A DNA stretch of 8,383 nt, from assembly GCA_007129335.1 (NCBI GenBank), contig SKVS01000312.1:1-8383 (forward strand). Reading direction: 5' to 3'. A program made the position numbers and the translations under genes. The notes below the pieces were generated by a model. That model was not told where the DNA came from, made no database searches, and worked only from the letters and a program-made list of their open reading frames with translations. The DNA comes from Spirochaetaceae bacterium. Its GTDB lineage: Bacteria > Spirochaetota > Spirochaetia > DSM-27196 > Salinispiraceae. Below, piece after piece: positions 1 through 5,981 of this stretch; positions within the stretch are counted from its first letter, which is position 1; each line of letters opens with the position of its first letter.

Positions 1-161
1 CAAGCGCATGGACCCAGCTGACCGGCTTGGTCGTTAGTGGGTTCGGCTGGAAGCTAGCTGGCACCGGTGACGGAGCCAAATTGGTAGCGATTCAGGACAA
101 TGGCTATCTCTGGCTCTCGGGCGACTCAGGAGCGACCTGGCATCTGAGTTATCAGCCATAA
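1..161 (+). CDS. C-terminal fragment of an Asp-box (BNR / YCF48-like beta-propeller) protein
   Basis: The reading frame is open from base 3 to a TAA at 159-161 and gives the last 52 residues of a protein that begins outside the window. The piece is rich in Gly, Trp and small residues. It ends with a strand pair followed by SGDSGATW, which matches the Asp-box pattern S-x-D-x-G-x-x-W of sialidase/BNR and YCF48-like propeller repeats. An earlier GTGDGAKLVAI segment looks like the preceding blade. Such domains are usually exported or periplasmic and bind ligands or proteins, but function cannot be inferred from one repeat. No enzymatic residues are visible. The gene converges on the next one with a gap of about 47 bp. 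Confidence 0.6.
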   Translation, partial: SAWTQLTGLVVSGFGWKLAGTGDGAKLVAIQDNGYLWLSGDSGATWHLSYQP

Positions 162-173
162 AGCATAATGTTT

Positions 174-216
174 CATGGAGGAGAACTCCCCATGGATTCA
201 TTCGATTTTTATTTTT
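174..216 (+). terminator. possible terminator hairpin between convergent genes
   Basis: CATGG-A-GGAG (174-183) pairs with CTCC-CCATG (186-194), leaving one bulged A. The innermost pair must open to give a GAAC-type loop. The T-rich run at 203-218 begins about eight bases after the stem, further than in a classical intrinsic terminator. The position after a stop codon and between convergent genes supports termination, but the spacing weakens it. Confidence 0.3.
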
Positions 217-763
217 TGTTCAATCCCGCCTGGGCAACCCGGCGGGTAATCAACAAAATTGGCACCACAATAAAAATGAGCCCGGAACCCAAAATTACGG
301 GGGGAAGGGCCATGTTGTGGCGACCAATGAGAACGGCGACGGGCTCAACCAGGAATTGGTCATCAATTCTCAGCTGCCACAGGGTCCCGATTCTCTGGAA
401 TGATACCTGTTGTTCCCGGGGTTCGTACCACAGTTCAAGGTCTTTGCCGTTCAGTAATTCCTGGACCACATGGGAAAAATTCCGGTGCACGGTACGGCGA
501 ATAATTATGGATCCCTGGGGAATGCGGGTGGTACGAATTTCCACCCCGGTAAGTTGATCTTGGAGTGGCTGAACAAGAGGCTGGGAGGTTTGTATGTCGA
601 GAACTACATACTCATTTCCCGACAATTCGAGGTAGAGAACATCGCTTAACCGGGTCAGAATAGTTGAAAAATTACTTAATCCCAGTAAGCCTATAACCGT
701 TAGAAGAATTACCAGACCCAAAAATGCCTGGGTAGAAAGGTAGGGAGGCTGTTTTTTATTCAT
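209..763 (-). CDS. unrecognised two-helix membrane protein
   Basis: I do not recognise this 184-residue protein. From the ATG at 763, a short positively charged N-terminus (MNKKQ) leads into a hydrophobic helix at about residues 12-31. About 115 mostly polar residues follow (roughly 35-148), with beta-rich character, a WYEP segment and several Arg. A second hydrophobic helix spans about 153-172 and the tail is basic (TRRVAQAGLNKK). By the positive-inside rule both ends are cytoplasmic and the middle domain is outside the inner membrane. An in-frame ATG at 781 would add six residues, but AGGA lies five bases before the 763 ATG, so I prefer 763. The start overlaps the divergent regulator gene's start on the other strand, which suggests linked regulation. 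No catalytic motif is visible. Confidence 0.7.
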   Translation of the reverse strand: MNKKQPPYLSTQAFLGLVILLTVIGLLGLSNFSTILTRLSDVLYLELSGNEYVVLDIQTSQPLVQPLQDQLTGVEIRTTRIPQGSIIIRRTVHRNFSHVVQELLNGKDLELWYEPREQQVSFQRIGTLWQLRIDDQFLVEPVAVLIGRHNMALPPVILGSGLIFIVVPILLITRRVAQAGLNKK

Positions 764-1739
764 GAAAATCCTATACTTCATGCCAATGTACCAACCTTTT
801 GGAATGCGAAGATTTCTTCTTCCCCTTGCTCATCAATCCTCGGTGGAAAACCGGCTTTTATTTGCTGGTATTTTGTATATTCTGACACTGCTTACCTTCA
901 TTCCAGTTCCCCTTTTACTCATATACTTGAACAATTTTCGCGGGCACCGGCTGAATAAAAATTACATTTTTTCGAGTCTTACGTATATAGCTTACCTTGT
1001 TCTCATGTGCATCCGAATAGTTGTTCGATTCCTGCCTACTGAACTCACAGTTCTGAACAATGGGTTAATCTACGGAATGATGGTTCTTCTCCCCGTTACT
1101 GTTGCAAGTTTGTGGAAAGCACAAAACATGACCTATCAAGCAAGAATCCCCCTGTATTATCGAATTGCTGGGGATGTGGGAGTCTACTTTGCTTTCGTTT
1201 CATCGGCTGGGTTTATACTAACTACAAATACCCTATTCCTGAGGATGCTCGAATTTTCTTTTTCGTCCATACTTATTATTGGGTATTTTTCCAGCTCTAA
1301 AGGTGGTCATTTCCCATTATTCGCCAAGGCCGGAAAATGGGCCCTAATTACAACCTCTGGTGTGTCGGTTATAATTCTTCTCCGTTCCCAATCGGGATAT
1401 TCATTAGCGCTTATCCCGGAGATTGCACTTGGAATTGGCTCACTTTCTATAGGATTTGGAGCAACCCTGAGTCTGGTTCATGAAATATCCCAACCTTTGA
1501 GCCACACAACCCGTTCCAAATCTGATGAGGAGTTTTTCAATCAACAAACCAAACTATTCCACCTGAGCACTCGAGAAACTGAAATACTGAGAATGCTCCT
1601 GGAAGGAAAATCAACAAAGCTTATAGCCCAGGCTTTTGCCTGTTCAGAAAAAACCATTCGAAACCATATTAGCCACATTTATGAAAAAACCGAAGTCCAT
1701 TCCCGGGTAGATTTGGTATTGGTCTTTACTCCGGCATAA
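762..1739 (+). CDS. seven-helix membrane protein with C-terminal LuxR-type HTH regulator
   Basis: A 325-residue protein in two parts. Residues 32-240 contain seven hydrophobic stretches, near 32-56, 69-90, 98-117, 135-155, 160-176, 192-208 and 213-239. Residues 268-322 form a GerE/LuxR helix-turn-helix: LSTRETEIL, then EGKSTKLIAQAFACSEKTIRNHISHIYEKTEVHSRVDLV, which keeps the family's conserved Glu, the turn and the recognition helix. No receiver domain or phospho-acceptor Asp is present, so it probably acts as a one-component, membrane-tethered regulator sensing something in or at the membrane. The ligand is unknown. The start is uncertain: the ATG at 762 lacks a well-spaced ribosome binding site (GGGAGG lies about 14 bases upstream), and in-frame ATGs at 780, 786 and 804 are alternatives that keep all seven helices. 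The gene is divergent from the small membrane protein, a plausible target or partner, and converges on the ferredoxin-like gene 30 bp away. Confidence 0.85.
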   Translation: MKILYFMPMYQPFGMRRFLLPLAHQSSVENRLLFAGILYILTLLTFIPVPLLLIYLNNFRGHRLNKNYIFSSLTYIAYLVLMCIRIVVRFLPTELTVLNNGLIYGMMVLLPVTVASLWKAQNMTYQARIPLYYRIAGDVGVYFAFVSSAGFILTTNTLFLRMLEFSFSSILIIGYFSSSKGGHFPLFAKAGKWALITTSGVSVIILLRSQSGYSLALIPEIALGIGSLSIGFGATLSLVHEISQPLSHTTRSKSDEEFFNQQTKLFHLSTRETEILRMLLEGKSTKLIAQAFACSEKTIRNHISHIYEKTEVHSRVDLVLVFTPA

Positions 1740-1769
1740 TTAAGAACTAACCATTATGGCATGGTTTCC

Positions 1770-2720
1770 CTAGACCCATTCTTCTTGCAAAATTTCCCCT
1801 TCAAGTCCCATAACCAAGAGTTTTAATGGAATTTTCCTGCTTGCCTGCTCTACTGCTGTCCGGGCAATTTGCAAAAGCCCCCCACAACAGGGTACTTCCA
1901 TAATGAGCACCGTCAGGGTATTGATTTTTGATTCGTCGATCATGGCAGTAATTTTGACAATATAACTTTCCAGGTTCCGGTCTAATTTTGGGCAGGCAAT
2001 GGCAAGGGTTTTTCCCGCCAGAAAATCCCGGTGAAAATTGCCCGCTGCGTAGGCCGAACAATCGGCAGCCAATAGCACATCGGCCCGCTGAAAATACTGG
2101 GCGGCTGGGTTTAGCAGATGTAGTTGAACCGGCCATTGCCGCAGTGCACTCGGCTGGGCACTCGGCTGGGCACTCGGTGAATCAATACCCGGGGTAAAGG
2201 GACCTGTACTCCCCCCGGCCGCTGGGGCAAAACTCCGGGCCATGGATCCGGGGCAGCCACCACCGTGGTGGTTGTGGTGGTTGTGGTGGTTGTGTTGATG
2301 TGGTTTATTCTGGTCAGCATGATTGTTTTCTGGGGCAGTTTGTTGATGTAGTTCGTTTGAAGGTTTGGTTGGTTCCACGGTAATTCCCCTTTCGGATAGT
2401 ATTTTCTTGGCCTGAGCAAGGTAGGTGTGTTGACTATGCTGAACAAGGTGGTCCAGGTGTGCTCGAATAACATTGGGTCCCTGGGAAATAATTTTTTCCA
2501 TGACCTGTGCTTCATCGTAGGGCTCGGCTTCCCTGCGGCTGATGGTCATGGCACCGGTAGGACAGTGGCCCACACAGGCACCCAGGCCCTCGCACATGAG
2601 GTCCGAAATAAGCCTGGCTTTTCCGTCGATAATTTGCAGAGCTCCCTGGTGGCAGTTGGGCACACAGTTGCCGCAACCAATGCAGAGCTCCTCGTCTATT
2701 TCAATAATTTCTCTTTCCAT
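1770..2720 (-). CDS. 4Fe-4S ferredoxin-domain protein with His-rich linker
   Basis: A 316-residue cytoplasmic iron-sulfur protein of a type common in anaerobes, often found beside Crp/Fnr regulators; its reaction is not established to my knowledge. Numbering from the ATG at 2720, residues 8-57 hold the ferredoxin domain. Cluster one has Cys13, 16, 19 and 23 (CxxCxxCxxxC, with His instead of Pro after the last Cys). Cluster two has Cys43, 49 and 53 in CEGLGACVGHCP, with Leu where the second Cys would be. A low-complexity linker at about 115-192 includes a His/Asn run (141-152), a CPG (Cys156) and three PSAQ-type units. The C-terminal domain (about 193-316) begins LRQWPVQLHLLNP and carries AADCSAYA (Cys221), ACPKLD (Cys243) and EVPCCGG (Cys278-279), all candidate metal or redox ligands. 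A longer frame starts at a TTG (2810), but that start runs into the divergent regulator gene and the extra 30 residues do not look like the family. I chose the ATG although no clear ribosome binding site precedes it. Confidence 0.85.
   Translation of the reverse strand: MEREIIEIDEELCIGCGNCVPNCHQGALQIIDGKARLISDLMCEGLGACVGHCPTGAMTISRREAEPYDEAQVMEKIISQGPNVIRAHLDHLVQHSQHTYLAQAKKILSERGITVEPTKPSNELHQQTAPENNHADQNKPHQHNHHNHHNHHGGGCPGSMARSFAPAAGGSTGPFTPGIDSPSAQPSAQPSALRQWPVQLHLLNPAAQYFQRADVLLAADCSAYAAGNFHRDFLAGKTLAIACPKLDRNLESYIVKITAMIDESKINTLTVLIMEVPCCGGLLQIARTAVEQASRKIPLKLLVMGLEGEILQEEWV
2146..2177. repeat. 12-bp tandem repeat within the ferredoxin-like gene linker
   Basis: GCACTCGGCTGG occurs twice in perfect tandem (2146-2157, 2158-2169), followed by an eight-base partial copy (2170-2177). 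Read on the minus strand it encodes the PSAQPSAQPSA segment. Twelve bases is a multiple of three, so copy-number change would alter linker length without breaking the frame. Confidence 0.85.
2265..2291. repeat. 9-bp tandem repeat encoding the His/Asn-rich run
   Basis: GTGGTGGTT is repeated three times without mismatch (2265-2273, 2274-2282, 2283-2291). On the minus strand each copy encodes Asn-His-His. Changes in copy number would remain in frame and would change the number of histidines in the linker. Confidence 0.9.
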
Positions 2721-2727
2721 GTTCAGT

Positions 2728-2733
2728 ATTTTA
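2728..2733 (-). promoter_or_regulatory. candidate -10 box for the ferredoxin-like gene
   Basis: On the minus strand TAAAAT is followed by seven bases and then the ATG at 2720. Transcription would therefore begin at or within a base or two of the start codon, which agrees with the lack of a ribosome binding site. No good -35 element is seen at 16-18 bp; a TTGAAT lies only 13 bp upstream. This is an inference from sequence alone. Confidence 0.35.
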
Positions 2734-2763
2734 CAGGAGGGCGGGGATTCAATCGGTAACCTA

Positions 2764-2772
2764 TGGTACAAT
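2764..2772 (+). promoter_or_regulatory. candidate extended -10 box for the Crp/Fnr-family gene
   Basis: TGGTACAAT matches the extended -10 pattern TGn-TANAAT, with TACAAT at 2767-2772. The ATG at 2781 follows after eight bases, so the transcript would be nearly leaderless. This favours the 2781 start over the upstream in-frame ATG at 2763, which would lie upstream of the start point. Confidence 0.4.
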
Positions 2773-2780
2773 TCTTCTAT

Positions 2781-3470
2781 ATGAGTGACATTTCCCGTTT
2801 TTTTCTTCAATGTACCTTATTCAAGAACTTGAGCTCTCAGGAGCGGTCAATCATTCATCAGTCCTATCCCTGGAACACAACCTTGTTTCAGAAAAATGCA
2901 TTTGCTGGATTTCCCGGTGATGATTTAACCCACTTCCGGGCAGTTCTGGAAGGAAGCCTGGCAGCAGAAATCATGGATGACCGGGGAAACACCGTACTCA
3001 TCGAGACACTGGATCAGGGCGCACTCATTGCAGGACCTCTACTCTTTTCAAGCCAGCCCATTCTGCCGGTTCAACTTCGAGCCCTGGAACCTACAAGCCT
3101 TCTGACCATGAGTAAGCCCTCATTCCTCAAACTTCTTGCTTCCCATCCCAGGGTTATGGAAGCCCTGCTCACAGAGAGTGCAGATAAAATTGCTTTTCTT
3201 GCGGAAAAAATCCGCCTGCTACAGTTCAATACCCTGGAAGAAAAGCTTATACACTGGTTTAAGCGCCAGGCAAAGCTCCAGAATCCCCAGCAAAACTCCC
3301 CTACATCCCCTCTTCAGGTTCGGCTTCCCTTTACCCAGGACACCCTCGCAAGTCTTTTCGGAGTAACCCGGCCCGCTTTAAGCAGGTGCCTGGGAGAAAT
3401 GGGAGAGCGGGGTAATCTGACCCGTATTTCCCGAGGCATATACCTGATTCCAGGAAAACTCATGGATTGA
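2781..3470 (+). CDS. Crp/Fnr-family transcriptional regulator
   Basis: A 229-residue cytoplasmic regulator of normal family length. Numbering from the 2781 ATG, an N-terminal cyclic-nucleotide-binding-like beta barrel spans about 8-118 (CTLFKNLSSQERSII near its start, VLEGSLAAEIMDDRGNTVLIETLDQGALIAG in the middle). A dimerisation helix covers about 119-150. A winged helix covers about 151-225 with TQDTLASLFGVTRPALSRCLGEM as the helix-turn-helix. Only two cysteines are present (Cys11 and Cys203), so it cannot carry an FNR-type four-Cys iron-sulfur cluster at its N-terminus. The barrel also lacks an obvious cAMP phosphate-binding RxS motif. It may sense haem-bound gas or another ligand, as HcpR-type regulators do, but this is inference. 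It is divergent from the ferredoxin-like gene across 60 bp and probably regulates it. The alternative start at 2763 adds six residues. No ribosome binding site fits either start. Confidence 0.85.
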   Translation: MSDISRFFLQCTLFKNLSSQERSIIHQSYPWNTTLFQKNAFAGFPGDDLTHFRAVLEGSLAAEIMDDRGNTVLIETLDQGALIAGPLLFSSQPILPVQLRALEPTSLLTMSKPSFLKLLASHPRVMEALLTESADKIAFLAEKIRLLQFNTLEEKLIHWFKRQAKLQNPQQNSPTSPLQVRLPFTQDTLASLFGVTRPALSRCLGEMGERGNLTRISRGIYLIPGKLMD

Positions 3471-3473
3471 AAA

Positions 3474-3631
3474 CAGGGCAAACGCAAGTGGCTACTATTG
3501 AAAGTGGAAAATACACAAGTCCAGGAGTACTAGGTCGCTCATGACTATAAGATTCAAACCAATAACTCGACAATTGTCGAGTTATTGGTTTGAATTTATA
3601 GTCTCTCAGTAACTTTCATTCGTTTGCCCTG
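3474..3631. mobile_element. MITE-like element with terminal inverted repeats and putative target duplication
   Basis: The 158-bp segment has perfect 11-bp inverted ends, CAGGGCAAACG (3474-3484) and CGTTTGCCCTG (3621-3631). The bases directly outside form a 10-bp direct repeat with one mismatch: GGATTGAAAA (3464-3473) and GGATTAAAAA (3632-3641). That is what a target-site duplication looks like after slight decay. No coding frame of note lies inside. The centre holds a large near-palindrome, annotated separately. The left duplication contains the regulator gene's stop codon. The right copy would also give a stop in that frame, so the insertion would not have altered the regulator. No source transposase is present in the window. 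Confidence 0.55.
3543..3603. repeat. 61-bp near-perfect palindrome
   Basis: The left arm 3543-3573 and right arm 3574-3603 are reverse complements over 30 bp. The only difference is one extra G at 3551 in the left arm. The centre is CAATTG, so a hairpin would need only a four-base loop and a stem of about 28 bp. There is no T-run after the stem on the plus strand, so it is not a typical intrinsic terminator, though such a long stem would still affect transcripts crossing it. Confidence 0.95.
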
Positions 3632-3641
3632 GGATTAAAAA

Positions 3642-3669
3642 TTGCATTTCCCTGGGAAACCACTATACT
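3642..3669 (+). promoter_or_regulatory. candidate sigma-70-type promoter for the histidine kinase gene
   Basis: TTGCAT (3642-3647) and TATACT (3664-3669) are separated by 16 bp and match the -35 and -10 consensus well. Transcription would start near 3676, leaving a leader of about seven bases before the ATG at 3683. It lies just outside the MITE-like element and overlaps the end of the right-hand putative target duplication by the position before the -35 only. Confidence 0.5.
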
Positions 3670-3682
3670 TGGTTTTAAGGCC

Positions 3683-4903
3683 ATGATTTCCTTACCCGTT
3701 ACCCTTTCAGCAAGAAAACTGCTCATGCAAATCTTCCTTATTCTTCTGGGGTCCCTTATTCTTGGAACCCTTGGAGGGCTGTTCGCAAGGGAAATTATTG
3801 TAAACCAACAGCAGGACTACCTGAATGGGGTCAGCAGGAGGATTTCTCCAACCCTTTATACTTACGACCTTTATACCATGGGATACCTGCTGGAAGAGGT
3901 ACTGAATCATATGGATGTACACCAGGTAACCATCGTTGATTCGATTACCGATCAGGAACTGATATCAAAACTGGATTCCAATATCCCTGGTCCATTTCAG
4001 AGATTTCACACCCTCTCCAGCACTGTTTATCACCAAACTACCCCCATCGGTACTGCAACCATGATCTTCATTGACCGTTCCATGGTAATCGGTCTGACAA
4101 TTGGAATTATTCTCACCATGGCCGGAGGTCTGGTTTTTGTTCTGCATCTGGCATGGGAACAACGGAAAAAAACCCGCGCGGTACAACAACAGTTGGAGGA
4201 TATGCAACACAGCTACCGGCTGACCAGGCTCATTCTCCGCCTTGCCCACCAATTTGGAACCCCTCTGGGGAATATTCAATTGGCTGTTAGTTCTCTAGAT
4301 GATTTATCGAAAAACAAAACCCTTACCAGAAGCCAGCTCCATGAATCCGTTTCTCTGATTCAGCAAAATGTACAGTTCATCGATAAGGTACTGCAAAAAC
4401 TCAGGGCCATAAATCTTATAGATTCAGAACAGCAACCCGAATCGGTCGATTTAGGAGCTTTGGTGCGGGATTCTTATACACTGGTTCTGGATACTATAGC
4501 TGATCGGAAGGTTACCGTCTTTATCGAATGCCCGGAAACAGCACCTATTTGTACCTATTCCCAGGTACTGCAAACGGTTCTGCAGGAGCTCATAACCAAC
4601 ACCCTGGTTCACAATCCTGAAAAACCTGTTGAACTGAGAATTTCTGCTGAAACTTCGGGGGGCTCATTCTCGGTTCATGTACAAGATAACGGTGCGGGAA
4701 TACCCGATGAACTGGTACCCGAACTCTTCCAACTCCCTATTCAGGGAGAGCTCAACACTAAACCCCGATACGGCCTGTTTATTGCGTCCAAGCTTTGTCA
4801 AAAGTATTTACACGGAACCCTGGAGTTTGAGAATAAAAAGGAATGGAATTGTTTTACTATTCGGGGAACCGTACTTCGGGACAAAGCCTGTACCAGTCCC
4901 TAG
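3683..4903 (+). CDS. membrane sensor histidine kinase without adjacent response regulator
   Basis: A 406-residue inner-membrane kinase. Helix one spans about 14-36 and helix two about 134-157, enclosing an extracytoplasmic sensor domain of roughly 97 residues that resembles no named domain to me. A helical linker (158-182) leads to the dimerisation/phosphoacceptor segment LRLAHQFGTPLGNIQL, with His189 as the likely phosphorylated residue. The ATPase domain shows the N box QELITNTLVHN (Asn306, His310), the G1 box DNGAGIP (335-341) and an F-box-like LFQLP (348-352). The G2 region reads KPRYGLFIASKLC instead of a clear GxGLGL. The residue after His189 is Gln, where most kinases have Glu or Asp, so kinase or phosphatase activity may be atypical. 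AAGG lies only a few bases before the ATG, which fits a very short leader. No response regulator occurs in the window. Confidence 0.85.
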   Translation: MISLPVTLSARKLLMQIFLILLGSLILGTLGGLFAREIIVNQQQDYLNGVSRRISPTLYTYDLYTMGYLLEEVLNHMDVHQVTIVDSITDQELISKLDSNIPGPFQRFHTLSSTVYHQTTPIGTATMIFIDRSMVIGLTIGIILTMAGGLVFVLHLAWEQRKKTRAVQQQLEDMQHSYRLTRLILRLAHQFGTPLGNIQLAVSSLDDLSKNKTLTRSQLHESVSLIQQNVQFIDKVLQKLRAINLIDSEQQPESVDLGALVRDSYTLVLDTIADRKVTVFIECPETAPICTYSQVLQTVLQELITNTLVHNPEKPVELRISAETSGGSFSVHVQDNGAGIPDELVPELFQLPIQGELNTKPRYGLFIASKLCQKYLHGTLEFENKKEWNCFTIRGTVLRDKACTSP

Positions 4904-5026
4904 GCATGGTTCCCCAGGGAAAAACAGCCAGGGGATGGGTAAAAAAAGGGTGAGACAACTTCATGAAAGACTCTGAAATTGCCTCACCTCTTATCCATGT
5001 GCAACTCTGGTAATTAATAAGTACCA

Positions 5027-5055
5027 CCCTGGAGCAAAAGAGCGAGAGCTCAGGG
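5027..5055 (-). terminator. possible hairpin after the acyl-CoA synthetase/ligase chimera gene
   Basis: On the minus strand CCCTG-AGC directly after the TAG pairs with GCT-C-CAGGG, with one bulged C and a loop of about 12 bases. There is no clear T-run afterwards. It may be a Rho-type or bidirectional end between the convergent kinase and chimera genes. Confidence 0.25.
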
Positions 5056-5979
5056 CTAAATTCTACCGGCAAGGGCCCGGTTTTTCTCGTAGGCTATCAG
5101 TTCGTCCCGGGTAAGTTTACCCGGTTCAAAGTTCACAGCAAATTTCTCAGAGAAGGATTTGACCATAATGTCCTGGAATTCGTCCAGGCTTACGTCTTTG
5201 CCCGTTTCAAGCTTAACGCTGGTCATGGGTTCCAGGGCTTTTTCCTTGATTTCCGGTGGTACATACAGAACCTTGAACAGGGGATTGGTATCCATCTGCT
5301 GCAGGTAGGTAACAATATTTGCTACGTACAGGTTTTCGATCTCGTTTAACAGCAGGGTGGCGAGTTTTTTACCGCTGGCCCGAATGGCCCCCTGATGGCT
5401 GTACCAGGCATCCTCTACACCCAGTTTTTTAAATCCGTCTACCATGGCTTCTCCCATGGCGTAGAAAACCTTCTCGGCGCTTTCAAACTTGCTTTTCTCG
5501 AATACCATTTGAATATTGACGGTACCTTCGGGTTCAACGAATACAAAGGTCCGTTGTCCGGTAATAATTATGTGCTTTAACTCGGGGCATTCCCGCTGGA
5601 TTTCCTGTATGAGGTTCGAGAAGTTGCTCAAACATACTATAGCCTTGGCACCGGAATCCTGGAGAATAAAGCTGATTTCCCGGCCCTTATACATGGTGTT
5701 GAACGGTACGGCAATGGCACCCAGTTTCTGGATTCCAAAAAAGGTAAACAAAAACTCAGGAATGTTGGGAAGCATCATGGCAACCCGGTCACCCTTGGTA
5801 ATTCCCAGGGACGCAAGCCCCCCCGCAACCTTGTTCGATTCCTCATCCATTTCCTGGTAGGTGTAGGTCCGATTCTCGAAACGGATTGCTTCCCGTTTTT
5901 TGAAACGGTGGACAACCTCTTCTAATACCTGGGGGAGACCCAGGGGCAGTTCGCCGTCGGTCTTGTGTTTTCCAAACAT
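5056..5979 (-). CDS. chimera: acyl-CoA synthetase N-terminus fused to lipoate-ligase-like C-terminus
   Basis: A 307-residue protein. Residues 1-143 are the N-terminal part of an AMP-forming long-chain acyl-CoA synthetase: RTYTYQEMDEESNKVAGGL, GDRVAMMLPNIPEFLFTFFG and KLGAIAVPFNTMYKGREISFILQDSGAKAIV, ending KHIIITGQR. The P-loop and everything after it are absent. Residues 144-307 switch to the C-terminal part of a lipoate/biotin-ligase fold: EPEGTVNIQMVF, MGEAMVDGFKKLGV, ASGKKLA (candidate catalytic Lys within the GKK pair), then KDVSLDEFQDIMVKSFSEKFAVNFEPGKLT, which resembles the accessory end of Thermoplasma-type LplA. Neither half is a complete enzyme. The missing parts are exactly those in the gene immediately upstream. 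The start is firm: AAGGA lies six bases before the ATG, and the upstream stop is two bases away, implying coupled translation. It is probably cytoplasmic; activity is unknown. Confidence 0.8.
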   Translation of the reverse strand: MFGKHKTDGELPLGLPQVLEEVVHRFKKREAIRFENRTYTYQEMDEESNKVAGGLASLGITKGDRVAMMLPNIPEFLFTFFGIQKLGAIAVPFNTMYKGREISFILQDSGAKAIVCLSNFSNLIQEIQRECPELKHIIITGQRTFVFVEPEGTVNIQMVFEKSKFESAEKVFYAMGEAMVDGFKKLGVEDAWYSHQGAIRASGKKLATLLLNEIENLYVANIVTYLQQMDTNPLFKVLYVPPEIKEKALEPMTSVKLETGKDVSLDEFQDIMVKSFSEKFAVNFEPGKLTRDELIAYEKNRALAGRI

Positions 5980-5981
5980 TG

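Noticed and set aside
2111..2515. Overlapping frame opposite or beside the His-rich linker with poly-Thr
   Set aside because: It is a shifted reading of the 9-bp and 12-bp repeats inside the well-supported ferredoxin-like gene and has no ribosome binding site or recognisable domain.
2720..2810. Longer ferredoxin-like gene starting at the TTG at 2810
   Set aside because: It would overlap the divergent regulator gene and the added 30 residues do not resemble the family. The ATG at 2720 begins directly at the ferredoxin domain.
2781..3470. Regulator as a true FNR oxygen sensor
   Set aside because: Only two cysteines are present and no N-terminal Cys cluster, so an FNR-type iron-sulfur site is not possible.
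3543..3603. Palindrome as a hairpin telomere or replicated telomere of a linear replicon
   Set aside because: It sits between genes with normal spacing, is enclosed by inverted ends with a direct repeat, and nothing resembling a telomere resolvase gene is nearby.
3543..3603. Palindrome as a standard intrinsic terminator
   Set aside because: The stem is far longer than usual and is not followed by a T-run on the plus strand, the strand of both neighbouring genes.
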